The position numbers and the translations under genes were made by a program. Shown in pieces: positions 26,380-36,151 of a stretch of DNA of 64,000 nucleotides. Origin of the DNA: Alitiscatomonas aceti (GTDB lineage Bacteria; Bacillota; Clostridia; Lachnospirales; Lachnospiraceae); NCBI RefSeq assembly GCF_025567195.1, contig NZ_JAOQJF010000013.1, positions 1 through 64,000 of the forward strand. Direction: 5' to 3'. The first letter of the stretch is position 1. Every line of letters starts with the position of its first letter. Under the pieces are notes generated by a model that saw nothing but the letters and a program-made list of their open reading frames with translations, was not told the origin of the DNA and ran no database searches.

Positions 26380-29300
26380 TCACCCCACCTCAATCCTGCT
26401 TCCACCCCCGCCTCCGGTCCGGTCCTTTTTCACAACGATCTTCCTGTCGATCCGTTCCTTTAGCTCCGCCACATGGGAAATGATCCCCACCATACGGTTT
26501 CCTCCGGCCAGACCGTTTAATACCTTCACCGCCTGGTTTAAGGCCTCCTCATCCAGGGAACCAAAGCCCTCGTCTACGAACATGGCATCCAGCTGGATCC
26601 CTCCGGCCCTGGCCTGGATCTCATCAGAAAGCCCCAGGGCCAGAGAAAGGGACGCCATGAACGACTCTCCGCCGGAAAGCGTCTTCACACTGCGCTGGCT
26701 TCCGTTATAATGATCAGTCACATTCAGATCCAGCCCCACCTTTCCCTGCCTGGTGTCCTGGTCCTTTTTCCGCACCAGCTCATACTGGCCGCCGGTCATG
26801 GTCATGAGCCGCACATTGGCCTTCCGGAGGATCCTGTCAAAGTACGCCATCTGCACATACGTCTCCAGCTCGATCTTATGCTTCTGGGCCAGATTCCCAT
26901 TGGCCGTATCCGAAAGGGCTTTCACCCAGATGTAGCGTCTCTCTGCCTTCACCATGGCGTCCCGGCTTTTTAAAACAGCGTCGTAGATCCGGCGGTTGTT
27001 CTCATATTCCGCATACCGCCTGGTCCTTTCCTCCCGGGCTGTCTCTCTTTCCCTCTCCTTCTGTCCCAGTGCCTCTGCGGCGTCTGCCTCGCTCTCCGTG
27101 ACCATGGGATCCGTCTGTCCCTCCAGGGCTGTTATTGCTTCCCGGAGGCCGGCATCCTTCTGCATACATTTCAGATATGCCCGTTCTGCCTCTGCGGTCT
27201 GTTCCGATACAGCCCGTTTCTTTTCCCGGGCCTCCTCTCCCTTTCTCCGGTTTTCCTCCCTGGTAAGAGCTCCCAGAACCGCCTTTTTCTCCTCTATGGA
27301 GCCCAGAAGACCGGCCCGCTCCGCATCCATCCGGGCCAGAAGGAGCCTCTTATCCCCGGCCTGCTTCTGGCAGTCTCCGGACAGCCGTTCCGTTTCCTCC
27401 GCTGCCTTTTCCAGCTGCTCTCTCCGCAGCAGCTTTCTCCGGTTCTCCTCCAGCTCCGCCTGGATCTTTGAAAGCGCCGCATCCAGATCCTCCAGCTCGT
27501 TTTCCATCGCTTTCCCAGATTTCAGACCGGCTTCGGTCCCCGGAAGCTCCAGCTCCGCCTGGATCTGATCCTCCAATGCCTCCAGCCGGCCCATGCCGGC
27601 AGACTCCTCCTGCTGTTTTTCTGCCAGCTCCCTCTGGACAGCCTCCAGCCGCTTCTGGAGCTCCAGGCGCTCCTCCCGAAGCCTCCGGTAACAGGCGGTT
27701 TCCTCCCGGGCCTTTAAAAGCGCATCCGTTTTCTCCCTGCACCGCCGGGACAGTTCCTCAAAAGCCTCCCCGTTGTCTGGAAGACCCAGCTCCTCCAGGA
27801 AGCTCTTTCGCTGGTCACGAAGGCCCGAAAGTGCCGTTTCCGCAGCCGTCACAGTCTCCCTGGCCCTTTCCTCTGCCTTCTGGAGCTCTGGAAGCGTGGT
27901 CTCCAGCCTGGCATTCTCCTGTTCCACCCTGGATTTCTGCTCCAGGAGCTGGATCATGGCTCCCGCCTGCTCCTTCCCTGCATCCAGCGCTGTCTCTGCA
28001 GCCTTGATCTCTGCGGCTGCCCGGCTCTGGAAAAACGTCCTCCATTCCCGGTCTTCGCAGGATATGGCCATGTCAAACAGCTCCCCTGCCTCTCCCCTCA
28101 GGCTCTCCTCCTCTTCCCGAAGCCGCAGGCCGCCCTGCATGGCCGCCGCGCTGGCCTCGATCATGGCCTGTCTGACCCGGTCCGCCTCCTTCTTTTTCCT
28201 GTCCAGCTCTGGCTTTTCGGGCGCTCCCGTTAAAAGCCTGGCCGGTTCCGGATGGTGGACAGAACCACAGACCGGACATTTCTCTCCCTCTGTCAGATTT
28301 CTGGCCAGAAGCCCTGCCTGGGCGTCATAAAAAAGCTGCTCCATGATCCCGAGATCCTCCTGGACTCTTCCATGAACGGCAGCCGCCTGCTCATACTCCT
28401 TCTGGGCCCGCTCCAGCTCCTGGAACATGGCATCCAGCTTTTCCATCCTTCCATAAAACTGCTTCACTGAAGCCAGCCTCTCCATCAGCCTCAGCTCCTC
28501 CTGCTTCCAGGCTGCCAGTGAAAGCTCCGTTTCATGGAGCCTTTTTCCCATCTCCTTTAGGGCAGACTGATCCGCCTGGGCAGCCTTCCACTGCTCCCCA
28601 GCCTGCTTCCAGGAATCCTCTGCCCGGCACAGCCTTTCCTTCCCGTCCCGGATGCCCCGGTCCAGAAGGTCCAGCTTCCGCCTCTGCTCTGTGCAGCGTT
28701 CTGCCTCATGGACCATGGCCTGCTCCCTGGTCTCTGCTCCCTCCATTTCCAGAAGGCTCTGCTCCAGGGCATCCTTTCTTTCCCGCTCTCCGGCCTCCTG
28801 CTCCAAAAGCCTTGAAAGCCGCTCCCGGTTCCCGGCAAGCTGCTCCCGGACCTCCTTCCACTGGGAAAATTTCCCCTCCAGTCCGTTCCTTCTGTTCTGG
28901 AGTCCTGTCTGACGTCCCAGCAGACGTTCCCGTTCTCCATCTGCTTCAGAGAGTGAACGGATCTCCCTTTTTTCAGCCAGAAGCTCCTGGTCCAGCTCCG
29001 CCTGCCTTTTCAGAAGGCGTTCCAGTCCCCCGGCTTCCTCCTCCCGTCTCCGGTCCAGACCGGCCAGACGGGACTGATCCTGTTCCAGGCCCCCATACTG
29101 CCTTTCCCATTCCGTACATTCCTGGATCATCCGGTCCAGCTCCGGCACTGCATCCCCGGAGCTTTTCGCCTCCTCCCAGGCGCCGGCCGCTACCTGGAGT
29201 ACCGGAAGGAACTGTTCTCTCTCCTTTTTCCTCTCCTCCAGCCCCTTCCTTCTTTTTCCATTCTGGCGCACTTTCTCCAGGTATGCGGCCTGCTCCCGTA

Positions 29301-30108
29301 TCTGGCCGTCCAGCTTCTCCAGACGGGCGTCCAGATTTTTCAGACGCCCACTTCCCCGGTCTGTCAGTGCCTTTAAAAGCTCCAGCCCTGCCTCCACCTG
29401 GCCCTCAAACTTCACCTTCCTCAGTTCCGACAGCCGTTCCTCCAGGTCTGGCTCCCCCGAGCAGTCCGCCCCATCCAGAGACTGGGCAATGCTCCGGCGG
29501 ATCTCCCTGTATTCCGCATCGCAGGCATTTTTTTCCTCCCGGAGACGGTTCTGCAGGTCAGAAAAAAGCTCCGTATGGAACAGCTGGCGGAAAATCTTTC
29601 CCCGCTCTGCCGTATCTGCCAGAAGGAGCTTCTGAAAGTCCCCCTGGGCGATCATGGCGATCTGGGTGAACTGCCCATAATTAAAGCACAGGATCTGCTC
29701 CACAGCCCGGGTCACCTCACCCGTCTTTGTCACAGGCTGCCTGCCGTCATAAAAATACAGCTCCGCCCTGGCCGTCTGGGTCGTAACACCCTGGCCCCGT
29801 TCCTTGGGACGCACGTATTCGGGATTCCGGCGGACCCGGTAGCGCTTTCCATGGCTTAAAAACGTCAGCTCCACAAAAGTCGGTGTCCCGGCCTTTGCAT
29901 ACTTACTCTGGAACATACCGGCCTCCCGGACGGCCCCGCTGGCCTCTCCGAAGAGCGCAAAGGTGATAGCGTCAAAGATCGTCGTCTTGCCTGCACCGGT
30001 ATCTCCGGTGATCAGATACAGGCCGCCGTCCCCCAGCTTTGTGAAATCCACCTCTGTTTCCGCCGCGTAAGGGCCAAAGGCACTGATGATCAGTTTTTCC
30101 GGCTTCAT
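26380..30108 (-). CDS. sbcC: DNA double-strand-break nuclease ATPase subunit SbcC
   Basis: Rad50-like ATPase that with SbcD cuts DNA hairpins and protein-blocked ends. The 1242-residue protein has an N-terminal P-loop GDTGAGKTT (35-43), two very long Glu/Arg/Leu-rich coiled coils, a zinc hook near residue 610 (CPVCGSVHHPEP) and the C-terminal signature TLSGGESFMASLSLALGL with Walker B LDAMFVDEGFGSLD. It is long for the family because the coiled coils are long. The start overlaps sbcD by 4 bases. A 92-base hyphenated palindrome, the kind of structure the complex cleaves, lies just beyond its 3' end. Confidence 0.96.
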   Translation of the reverse strand: MKPEKLIISAFGPYAAETEVDFTKLGDGGLYLITGDTGAGKTTIFDAITFALFGEASGAVREAGMFQSKYAKAGTPTFVELTFLSHGKRYRVRRNPEYVRPKERGQGVTTQTARAELYFYDGRQPVTKTGEVTRAVEQILCFNYGQFTQIAMIAQGDFQKLLLADTAERGKIFRQLFHTELFSDLQNRLREEKNACDAEYREIRRSIAQSLDGADCSGEPDLEERLSELRKVKFEGQVEAGLELLKALTDRGSGRLKNLDARLEKLDGQIREQAAYLEKVRQNGKRRKGLEERKKEREQFLPVLQVAAGAWEEAKSSGDAVPELDRMIQECTEWERQYGGLEQDQSRLAGLDRRREEEAGGLERLLKRQAELDQELLAEKREIRSLSEADGERERLLGRQTGLQNRRNGLEGKFSQWKEVREQLAGNRERLSRLLEQEAGERERKDALEQSLLEMEGAETREQAMVHEAERCTEQRRKLDLLDRGIRDGKERLCRAEDSWKQAGEQWKAAQADQSALKEMGKRLHETELSLAAWKQEELRLMERLASVKQFYGRMEKLDAMFQELERAQKEYEQAAAVHGRVQEDLGIMEQLFYDAQAGLLARNLTEGEKCPVCGSVHHPEPARLLTGAPEKPELDRKKKEADRVRQAMIEASAAAMQGGLRLREEEESLRGEAGELFDMAISCEDREWRTFFQSRAAAEIKAAETALDAGKEQAGAMIQLLEQKSRVEQENARLETTLPELQKAEERARETVTAAETALSGLRDQRKSFLEELGLPDNGEAFEELSRRCREKTDALLKAREETACYRRLREERLELQKRLEAVQRELAEKQQEESAGMGRLEALEDQIQAELELPGTEAGLKSGKAMENELEDLDAALSKIQAELEENRRKLLRREQLEKAAEETERLSGDCQKQAGDKRLLLARMDAERAGLLGSIEEKKAVLGALTREENRRKGEEAREKKRAVSEQTAEAERAYLKCMQKDAGLREAITALEGQTDPMVTESEADAAEALGQKERERETAREERTRRYAEYENNRRIYDAVLKSRDAMVKAERRYIWVKALSDTANGNLAQKHKIELETYVQMAYFDRILRKANVRLMTMTGGQYELVRKKDQDTRQGKVGLDLNVTDHYNGSQRSVKTLSGGESFMASLSLALGLSDEIQARAGGIQLDAMFVDEGFGSLDEEALNQAVKVLNGLAGGNRMVGIISHVAELKERIDRKIVVKKDRTGGGGGSRIEVG

Positions 30109-31247
30109 GCTCCCGCCTCCCCACTGAGTATTTTTTGTATCATATATTCTGCCAGCTCCTTCTGCTCATGGTTCATGGGCTGGTTATTCTGAAGCTCATA
30201 AAACTCTTCAAAAAGCTCCATGGGAGTCTTCTCCTTCTCATGATCCCCAGCTTCCATCTCCCGGTCCTCCCTAGTCCTCCGGTTGTCATACTCCAGCCGC
30301 ATCAGGTTCGGATAAACTGCCCGCAGCTTCTGGATCCCTTCGGGAATGTCCTCCTCGTCCGTGAGCGTGATCTGGACATAGTCCTCTGTGTTCATCTCCC
30401 TGTAAAATTCCCGGCTGGCCACCTCCATATATGTCCCCCGGAGCTTCCTCATGTCCCGCAGCGGCTTTAAAGGGATCTGGGAGATCTTTATATTTCCCTT
30501 CTCAAAAAGCTCCACCACGGTCACTGACTTCTCCTGTGATGCCTCTGAGAATGAATATTTCAGCGGCGTTCCGCAGTAGCGCACCGTCTCCCGTCCCACA
30601 TGCTGGGGACCATGGATATGGCCCAGGGCCACATAGTCGAAGGAATCGAACACCGATACGCCCACCTGGTCCAGGCCGCCCACCGAAACCTCTTCCGACT
30701 CACACCGGACGGCTCCCGTCACAAACTGATGGGCCACCAGTACGTTCCGCATTCCCGTATCCACATCCAGGTGATCCACCGCCGTCCGGACCGCCTCCTC
30801 ATACGTCCCGATCTCCTGGTCCGGAAACACATGGCGGACCGCCGCCGGCTTCAGAAAAGGAAGGAGCCATATGGTCACCGGACCGTACTGGTCCTCCATA
30901 ACAATGCTCCTTCCTGTTCCGTCGTACACCGGAGATACATACACCCGGCGGCCGCTCATGAGCTCTGCCCCAAAAGCGATCCGTTCCGGAGAGTCATGAT
31001 TTCCGCTGATCAGAAAAACCGGGATCCCCCGGTCCGCCAGAGACGTCAGAAATCCGTCCAGCACCTGCACTGCCTCCCCGGACGGCACGGTCTTATCATA
31101 AATATCCCCGGCCAGGAGAACGCCGTCCGGCCTCTCCTGGTCCACGATCCCCAGAATCTCATCTAAAATATACCTCTGATCCTCCAGCATGGAAAACTCA
31201 TACACCCGTTTTCCAATATGGAGATCCGAAAGATGCAGCAATTTCAT
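30105..31247 (-). CDS. sbcD: DNA double-strand-break nuclease subunit SbcD
   Basis: Mre11-like metallophosphoesterase, 380 residues from the ATG at 31247, where the protein begins MKLLHLSDLHIGKRVYEFSM. Further metal-site motifs are LLAGDIYDK, FLISGNHDSPER, VLVAHQF and VALGHIHGPQHVG. The longer start at 31280 adds 11 basic residues and lacks a ribosome site. It forms the catalytic partner of SbcC, with which it overlaps by 4 bases. Confidence 0.96.
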   Translation of the reverse strand: MKLLHLSDLHIGKRVYEFSMLEDQRYILDEILGIVDQERPDGVLLAGDIYDKTVPSGEAVQVLDGFLTSLADRGIPVFLISGNHDSPERIAFGAELMSGRRVYVSPVYDGTGRSIVMEDQYGPVTIWLLPFLKPAAVRHVFPDQEIGTYEEAVRTAVDHLDVDTGMRNVLVAHQFVTGAVRCESEEVSVGGLDQVGVSVFDSFDYVALGHIHGPQHVGRETVRYCGTPLKYSFSEASQEKSVTVVELFEKGNIKISQIPLKPLRDMRKLRGTYMEVASREFYREMNTEDYVQITLTDEEDIPEGIQKLRAVYPNLMRLEYDNRRTREDREMEAGDHEKEKTPMELFEEFYELQNNQPMNHEQKELAEYMIQKILSGEAGA

Positions 31248-31323
31248 ACGCGCAAACCTCCTCAGCTGTTTTCTTTTCAATCAGGAAAGCAGGCCTTCCT
31301 CTGGTCAACAGCAGGATCTTCCA

Positions 31324-31800
31324 TCAGATCCTGCCCTCTCTTTCCAGATATTCCAGGAATGCCGTACATCCAGTGACCACATCCCTGTACGTTTCATCAA
31401 ACGCCCCGGAATACCAGGGATCCCGGCAATCTGCTGTGGAGCCTGCAAACTCAAGCAGCTTTCTGATCTTATCCCCGCTGCGGTGCCCAGTCATGCGTTC
31501 TATATTTCTGATGTTCATGGAATCCATGCCGATGAGATAATCATAATGATCATAATCCGCCGCCTTTAGCTGGACGGCCCGCTTGCCGTCGCAGCGGATC
31601 CCGTGCTTTGCCAGTTCCTCTCTTGCCGGCGGATAAACCGGATTTCCTACCCCATTCCATATTTCTTCTGTGCTAGTGGCCGCCGACGCGATCTCAAATT
31701 GATCGGCCATGCCCCGCCTGGATACCATATCCTTTAAAACGAACTCTGCCATGGGGGAGCGGCAGATGTTGCCATGACAAATGAAAAGTACTTTTATCAT
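31324..31800 (-). CDS. Low-molecular-weight protein tyrosine phosphatase
   Basis: A 158-residue phosphatase from the ATG at 31800 (AGGAGG upstream); the 34 codons before it run into AT-rich foreign-looking DNA. The P-loop with the nucleophile is FICHGNICRS near the N-terminus, and the general acid pair lies in DCRDPWYSGAFDETY. Enzymes of this family remove phosphate from tyrosine, or from arginine in some Firmicutes. It is the last core gene before the first accessory region. Confidence 0.93.
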   Translation of the reverse strand: MIKVLFICHGNICRSPMAEFVLKDMVSRRGMADQFEIASAATSTEEIWNGVGNPVYPPAREELAKHGIRCDGKRAVQLKAADYDHYDYLIGMDSMNIRNIERMTGHRSGDKIRKLLEFAGSTADCRDPWYSGAFDETYRDVVTGCTAFLEYLEREGRI

Positions 31801-31928
31801 TATATTTTTCCTCCTGTAATGCCGTAAAATGCCCAGTTTTGCGGTCTTTTTTAGAATTTCCAGAACTACACACTTCTGTGTTGATTCTTGAAAACTACGC
31901 AAAATGTGGCAATTTACAACCTAGTGTA

Positions 31929-32021
31929 GTAGTCAAATGTAGTCACTTGGTAGTCAGTTAAGGGGGTGCAGACTACTCCGATTTTTGAACCTTTTAACGA
32001 TTGCTTGGTTAAGGGGGTGCA
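31929..32021. repeat. GTAGTCA iterons and a 14-bp direct repeat at the accessory-region edge
   Basis: Three copies of GTAGTCA start at 31929, 31939 and 31950, roughly one helical turn apart. Just beyond, GTTAAGGGGGTGCA occurs at 31957-31970 and again at 32008-32021. The stretch 31801-32073 has no gene. Such phased repeats at the edge of mobile DNA could be recombinase arm-type sites, but no integrase gene is beside them. Confidence 0.6.
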
Positions 32022-32073
32022 TTTTCGCAAAAATCTTTTAAATTAGTGTTTTGCTTATAATATCGCCTTTATA

Positions 32074-33402
32074 CTATAAATGAGCAAGTTCGTGATTTTG
32101 CATAAAAGAAAGACACTTCGATTCCAGATGTTGTATAATGAAAGTGCTCAAACAAACATTTGCAACATTTACGAAAGAAGGTGCCTCTCGCAAATACTAT
32201 ACATCATTCTGCATTCATATACAACCAGCTTAAGAAATTAAACTTATGCAAATTCTATCCGAACCGAGTGATAAACCATCTTATCAGTATCCTGATCAGC
32301 ATTTTTATTTCAGGATATCATGGAAAAACCACGGACTTTGCTAAAAACAGTTCCTGCCACAGAACTACGATTGCACATTTCCTTAATTCAGGAAAATGGG
32401 ATGATTCCTTACTTTCAGATACCTTAAAACGTTCTGTTATAGAGATTATTTATTCAGAAGCAGCACGCACCGTAAAGCCTGTTTTCTGCATTGTAGACGA
32501 TACAATAGCTTCAAAGACAAAGCCTTCGTCACGGGCTTTACATCCTATTGAAGATGCGTATTTTCACCAATCCCATTTAAAGGGGAAACAGGATTATGGA
32601 CACCAGGCAGTTGCTGTTATGCTTTCCTGTAACGGCATTGTCCTGAACTATGCTTTTGTAATGTACAACAAATCGATTTCCAAAATTGATATTGTAGAAA
32701 ACATTGCAAAAGAACTGCCGGTTCCACCAGTAATGTCCTATTTCCTTTGTGACTGCTGGTATACTTCTGAAAAAATAATCAATACTTTCGCTGGGAGGGG
32801 ATTTCATACCATAGGTGCACTGAAAACAAACCGGATGCTTTATCCATTTGGATTCAAAAAGAAGCTTAATGAGTTTGCTGCTCTTTTATCGACCACACGC
32901 TCCCATTTTCACCTTGTGACAGTGAAAAAACAAAAATACTACGTGTATCGATATGAGGGAAATCTCAATGGTATTGAAAATGCCGTAGTTCTTTTAAGTT
33001 ATCCGGAAAAAGCATTTGGAAATCCAAGAGCACTACGTGCTTTTCTCAGTACAGATGTTTCACTATCAGTGAACGAAACACTGTCTTATTATGTCTACCG
33101 GTGGTCAATAGAGATATTTTTTCGTCAGTGTAAGAATAAACTGGCACTGGACAGCTACCAGATACGTTCCGCACAGGGAATCCGAAGATACTGGCTTCTC
33201 ATGTCAATGGCACATTTTATGTGTGTAACAAGGACTGGTGAATTCTGTTCTTTTGAAAAAGGCTACCAGCGAATCAGAAGCACGATCCAGACAGAAAAAT
33301 ATCAGTATCTCTTCCAATGTGCAAAAGAAAGTAATGATTTTCACGCATTTATGAAGTTAGCAGGATAATTTTGTGCAATTTTTCAAATTTGCTCATTTAT
33401 AG
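32074..33402 (+). mobile_element. IS4-type insertion sequence, 1329 bp, apparently intact
   Basis: Imperfect 31-base terminal inverted repeats begin CTATAAATGAGCAA at both ends (32074-32104 and 33372-33402). The element is flanked by an exact 7-bp direct repeat CTTTATA (32067-32073 and 33403-33409), the target-site duplication. One transposase gene fills it. The clean duplication and open gene suggest a fairly recent insertion, placed only 11 bases beyond the stop codon of the HNH-like gene. Confidence 0.85.
32160..33368 (+). CDS. DDE transposase of the IS4 superfamily
   Basis: 402 residues from a TTG at 32160; GTG at 32181 is an alternative start. The first acidic residue lies in FCIVDDTIASKTK, the second in FLCDCWYTSE, and the last in a YREK-type signature: YVYRWSIEIFFRQCK fits Y-x2-R-x3-E-x6-K, which defines the IS4 group. 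The following KLALDSYQIRSAQGIRRYW is also typical. The gene fills the element between the two inverted repeats. Confidence 0.9.
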   Translation: MQHLRKKVPLANTIHHSAFIYNQLKKLNLCKFYPNRVINHLISILISIFISGYHGKTTDFAKNSSCHRTTIAHFLNSGKWDDSLLSDTLKRSVIEIIYSEAARTVKPVFCIVDDTIASKTKPSSRALHPIEDAYFHQSHLKGKQDYGHQAVAVMLSCNGIVLNYAFVMYNKSISKIDIVENIAKELPVPPVMSYFLCDCWYTSEKIINTFAGRGFHTIGALKTNRMLYPFGFKKKLNEFAALLSTTRSHFHLVTVKKQKYYVYRYEGNLNGIENAVVLLSYPEKAFGNPRALRAFLSTDVSLSVNETLSYYVYRWSIEIFFRQCKNKLALDSYQIRSAQGIRRYWLLMSMAHFMCVTRTGEFCSFEKGYQRIRSTIQTEKYQYLFQCAKESNDFHAFMKLAG

Positions 33403-33413
33403 CTTTATACCTT

Positions 33414-34778
33414 TTACATATTCGATACAATATTCGCTCCACACTTTATTATCTCAGCATAATCGTCATGCGCTAAGATCTCTTCTTGCATTTTTTCACA
33501 CACATCAAACGATAGTCTAATTTCTCTCGCTCCAAATTTTTTTACAATTCGATTATTTAGTTCTTTGAAGCTATTGATTTCACCATTCGCTTGTCCCACC
33601 ATAAATAATAAGTAAAATGGAAATAATGTCCTAGTTACAACTTGCCTTTCATTCAATTTTATTCCTGCTTCAATAACTTGTTCATACTCTTTCACAAATC
33701 TTTTGAGTCCGTGCCAAGTAAGTGATGACATTTTCAAAATGTAGTCAATATTCTTTTTTAAATTCTTACGTATCTCTATTTCATCTATATTGAAATCTAC
33801 CCCATTATGTAACCGTTCACTTGTCATGTAAAACATTTTAGCAAGAATTGTATTATCCTTCATATTCTTTGGAATGGTGATTTGAATATTACTTATTGTA
33901 TCTATTGGCTTCATTTGGCTATTTACTTCAAATAATAATTCTTCTTCTGTCCTTGCCTTAAATTCTGTCCGCTTTCCATCTAAATTAATGGATATGTAAT
34001 TGACCTTATACTTACAATTATCTGGAACTGTTTCGCTTAACTTCACATTATACAAAGCTATACCAAAGAAACATATTAACACATTCAATGATCCGTCTTC
34101 CGGTACATATGAAATCAAAGTATGATTTCCAATATCCGCAACAATAGCATTAAAAACTTGTTCATCGCCATTACAAAGAATCCTAACTGGATTATCACCA
34201 CTTCCATCCGTTATAAACTGAATAATCGATTCCAACTCATCACATTTATTCTGAATGTCATTACACAAACAATACCACTCAAATGCTATCTTTGCAATTA
34301 GACGATACATACTATCACTGAAAAACACAGATAAATCAACTGTTATACGTTTTTCTATTCCAATTTCATTGATATCGATTTTTGAAACATCTTCCATCTT
34401 AATATTTTTAAATTTAGACAATTTATCCATTGGTCCTAAAAAATGTTTTCCATCCTCACTTTTAAAAACTTTTTCCCCATGAAACAATTCTGTTTCAGCT
34501 GATATCTTTGTATTATAAGTAATCCCATCTACAATTATATCCGTAGAATATTTGGCATAATTCTTTCCTTTTGATGATTTCACATTTAATGCGTTTGTTA
34601 TAGCTGCTAAGCCTTCAATAACCTCATATTCAAACGCATCACTAAATCTATTATTATGCTCTATTCTACAAACATTTCTGTTACATATTTTACCATTTGT
34701 CAAGGCATCTGGAATTATATCTGATACCGACAAGTCACTATCTGCACCACAATATATACAACCAATTTTATTACACAT
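33414..34778 (-). CDS. Uncharacterised HNH-like zinc-finger protein
   Basis: 454 residues from the ATG at 34778 (TAGGTG upstream); a GTG three codons earlier overlaps that site. The N-terminus looks like a degenerate HNH nuclease: IGCIYCGADSD supplies a CxxC pair, SDIIPDALT stands where the EHIIP box is usual, and a second Cys pair with EHNNRFSD follows. The remaining 380 residues match nothing I recognise and have no membrane segments. AT-rich codon use fits the accessory region. It lies between the IS element and an integrase remnant. A restriction or anti-phage role is possible, but the only evidence is the nuclease-like N-terminus and the setting. Confidence 0.6.
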   Translation of the reverse strand: MCNKIGCIYCGADSDLSVSDIIPDALTNGKICNRNVCRIEHNNRFSDAFEYEVIEGLAAITNALNVKSSKGKNYAKYSTDIIVDGITYNTKISAETELFHGEKVFKSEDGKHFLGPMDKLSKFKNIKMEDVSKIDINEIGIEKRITVDLSVFFSDSMYRLIAKIAFEWYCLCNDIQNKCDELESIIQFITDGSGDNPVRILCNGDEQVFNAIVADIGNHTLISYVPEDGSLNVLICFFGIALYNVKLSETVPDNCKYKVNYISINLDGKRTEFKARTEEELLFEVNSQMKPIDTISNIQITIPKNMKDNTILAKMFYMTSERLHNGVDFNIDEIEIRKNLKKNIDYILKMSSLTWHGLKRFVKEYEQVIEAGIKLNERQVVTRTLFPFYLLFMVGQANGEINSFKELNNRIVKKFGAREIRLSFDVCEKMQEEILAHDDYAEIIKCGANIVSNM

Positions 34779-34910
34779 TATAATCACACCTACTATGCTA
34801 CATTACTTCATTATTATCTTTTATGATTCTAAATCCAACCCAAAATCAAATCTATGCCTGTATCAATTATACTCTCTTTTGCATTCTCGCACAATTCCCC
34901 ACACACAAAT

Positions 34911-34936
34911 AACGCCCAAGGTCTCCCCTGAGCGTT
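34911..34936 (-). terminator. Weak hairpin after the integrase remnant
   Basis: Minus strand AACGC/GCGTT stem with a 16-base interval, followed by ATTTG, just 3' of the integrase tail. The stem is short, so this is tentative. Confidence 0.35.
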
Positions 34937-34946
34937 TCCATTACCC

Positions 34947-35156
34947 TTATACCACCTTAAACATATTCTGCCTCATCGGCTTCTTACCTTCCGCCTTATC
35001 CACTTCTTTTCTTGCCTGCTCCAGTTCCTCCATGCGAATCATCTCGTTCTTCGCATCATCCAAACCGAGATGCGTGTAAGTATTCATGGTCACCCCGATA
35101 TCCGAATGCCCCATCAGATACTGCAGCGTCTTTAGATTCATGCCAGCCTTTGTCAT
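34947..35156 (-). pseudogene. Tyrosine integrase, C-terminal remnant
   Basis: Only about the last 70 residues of a Tn916/phage-type tyrosine recombinase remain: AGMNLKTLQYLMGHSDIGVT with the GHSD box, the catalytic tyrosine in MNTYTHLG, then a charged tail. The rest of the catalytic domain is missing. The fragment is fused at about 35150 to a phage capsid gene in another frame, so a deletion joined the two. Confidence 0.85.
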
Positions 35157-35541
35157 ACAAAAGTTCCTCTGTAACCTTCACAGCTACATGGAGCTTATGG
35201 GCATCCAGATTGATCTGGCTGAATTTTGCATCACCAAAAGTAAGCTCTTCGCCCTCATCGATCCATGCCTCCGTAGGTTTTGCACCGGCAATGTTGATCT
35301 TACGTTCCCCGCTTGTAGTAATCGTGGTTCCAAGTTTACGGAAGATATTTTCCTCCTCCAGACCTTCAATCAATCTGGAATCGTATTCCTCCGGTACCAG
35401 ATAGCCACCATCCGCATCAATCCCCTCAGAAAGCACGTTTCTGATGTTACGGAAGTTGTTGCGGATCGCATGAAGCATTACTTCCTTATATTCGTTGGAA
35501 GCACGACCAGTCTTTTTCTCCTGACCGCCGCGTTTTTTGAA
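35150..35541 (-). pseudogene. HK97-type major capsid protein, internal fragment
   Basis: The open frame has the start of the HK97-fold capsid domain: SEGIDADGGYLVPEEYDSRL, GTTITTSGERKINI, EAWIDEGEELTFGD and VAVKVTEELLYD. The N-terminal delta/scaffold region (about 100 residues in relatives) is missing because the sequence joins the head protease directly. The C-terminal two thirds are lost at about 35150, where an integrase tail begins. The product could not assemble into a capsid. Confidence 0.85.
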
Positions 35542-36151
35542 TACAGCATGGATACCTGTGGCACTTCCAACTCATCCACAGCACCATTTCTCTGGATGAT
35601 TTCATCTGCAAAACCAAGCTCAATCGCCTTATTTGCATCCATCCATGTTTCCGCGTCCATGAGGTGTGCCAGTCTGGTTCTGGACATTCCAGTCTTCAGC
35701 TCATATGCATTGATAATGGAATCCTTCGCGCTTTTCAGCATGTCAATGGCTCTCTGCATTTCCCCGGAATCCCCAAAAGCAATGGTCATCGGATTATGGA
35801 TCATCATCATGGATACTGGAGACATCAGCACCCTGTCACCTGCCATGGAAATGACCGAAGCTGCGGATGCCGCAATCCCGTCAATCTTGACTGTAACCTT
35901 GCCCTCATACTCACGGAGCATGTTATAAATCTGGGCGGCAGCCACACAGTCCCCGCCGGGCGAATTAATCCAGACCGTAATGTTTCCATTCCATCCATCA
36001 ATTCTTCCTTGAACATCTGCGGTGTGACATCATCATCAAACCAGCTATCCTCTGCGATGGTGCCGTTTAGGAACAATGTTCTCTCCACTGTTTCCGTCTG
36101 TGTCTCCTGATTCAGAACCGTTTGGTTCTTCCACTTCCAAAACTTCTTCAT
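35478..36151 (-). pseudogene. ClpP-like phage head maturation protease, frameshifted
   Basis: The first part, MKKFWKWKNQTVLNQ to DDDVTPQMFKEELMDG, is in one frame. The rest continues in another with the ClpP-type sequence NSPGGDCVAAAQIY, the catalytic Ser in GIAASAASVIS and His in MMMIHNP. Restoring one A near 35988 (GATGGAATGG to GATGGAAATGG) rejoins the frames, so a single-base deletion broke the gene. Its 3' end runs into the capsid fragment. The start overlaps the end of the portal gene by about 107 bases in a different frame. Confidence 0.85.

Noticed and set aside
28518..29669. Long proline-rich open frame on the plus strand
   Set aside because: It lies fully antisense to sbcC. The composition is what the reverse strand of Glu/Arg/Leu coiled-coil codons gives, and no ribosome site or domain is seen.
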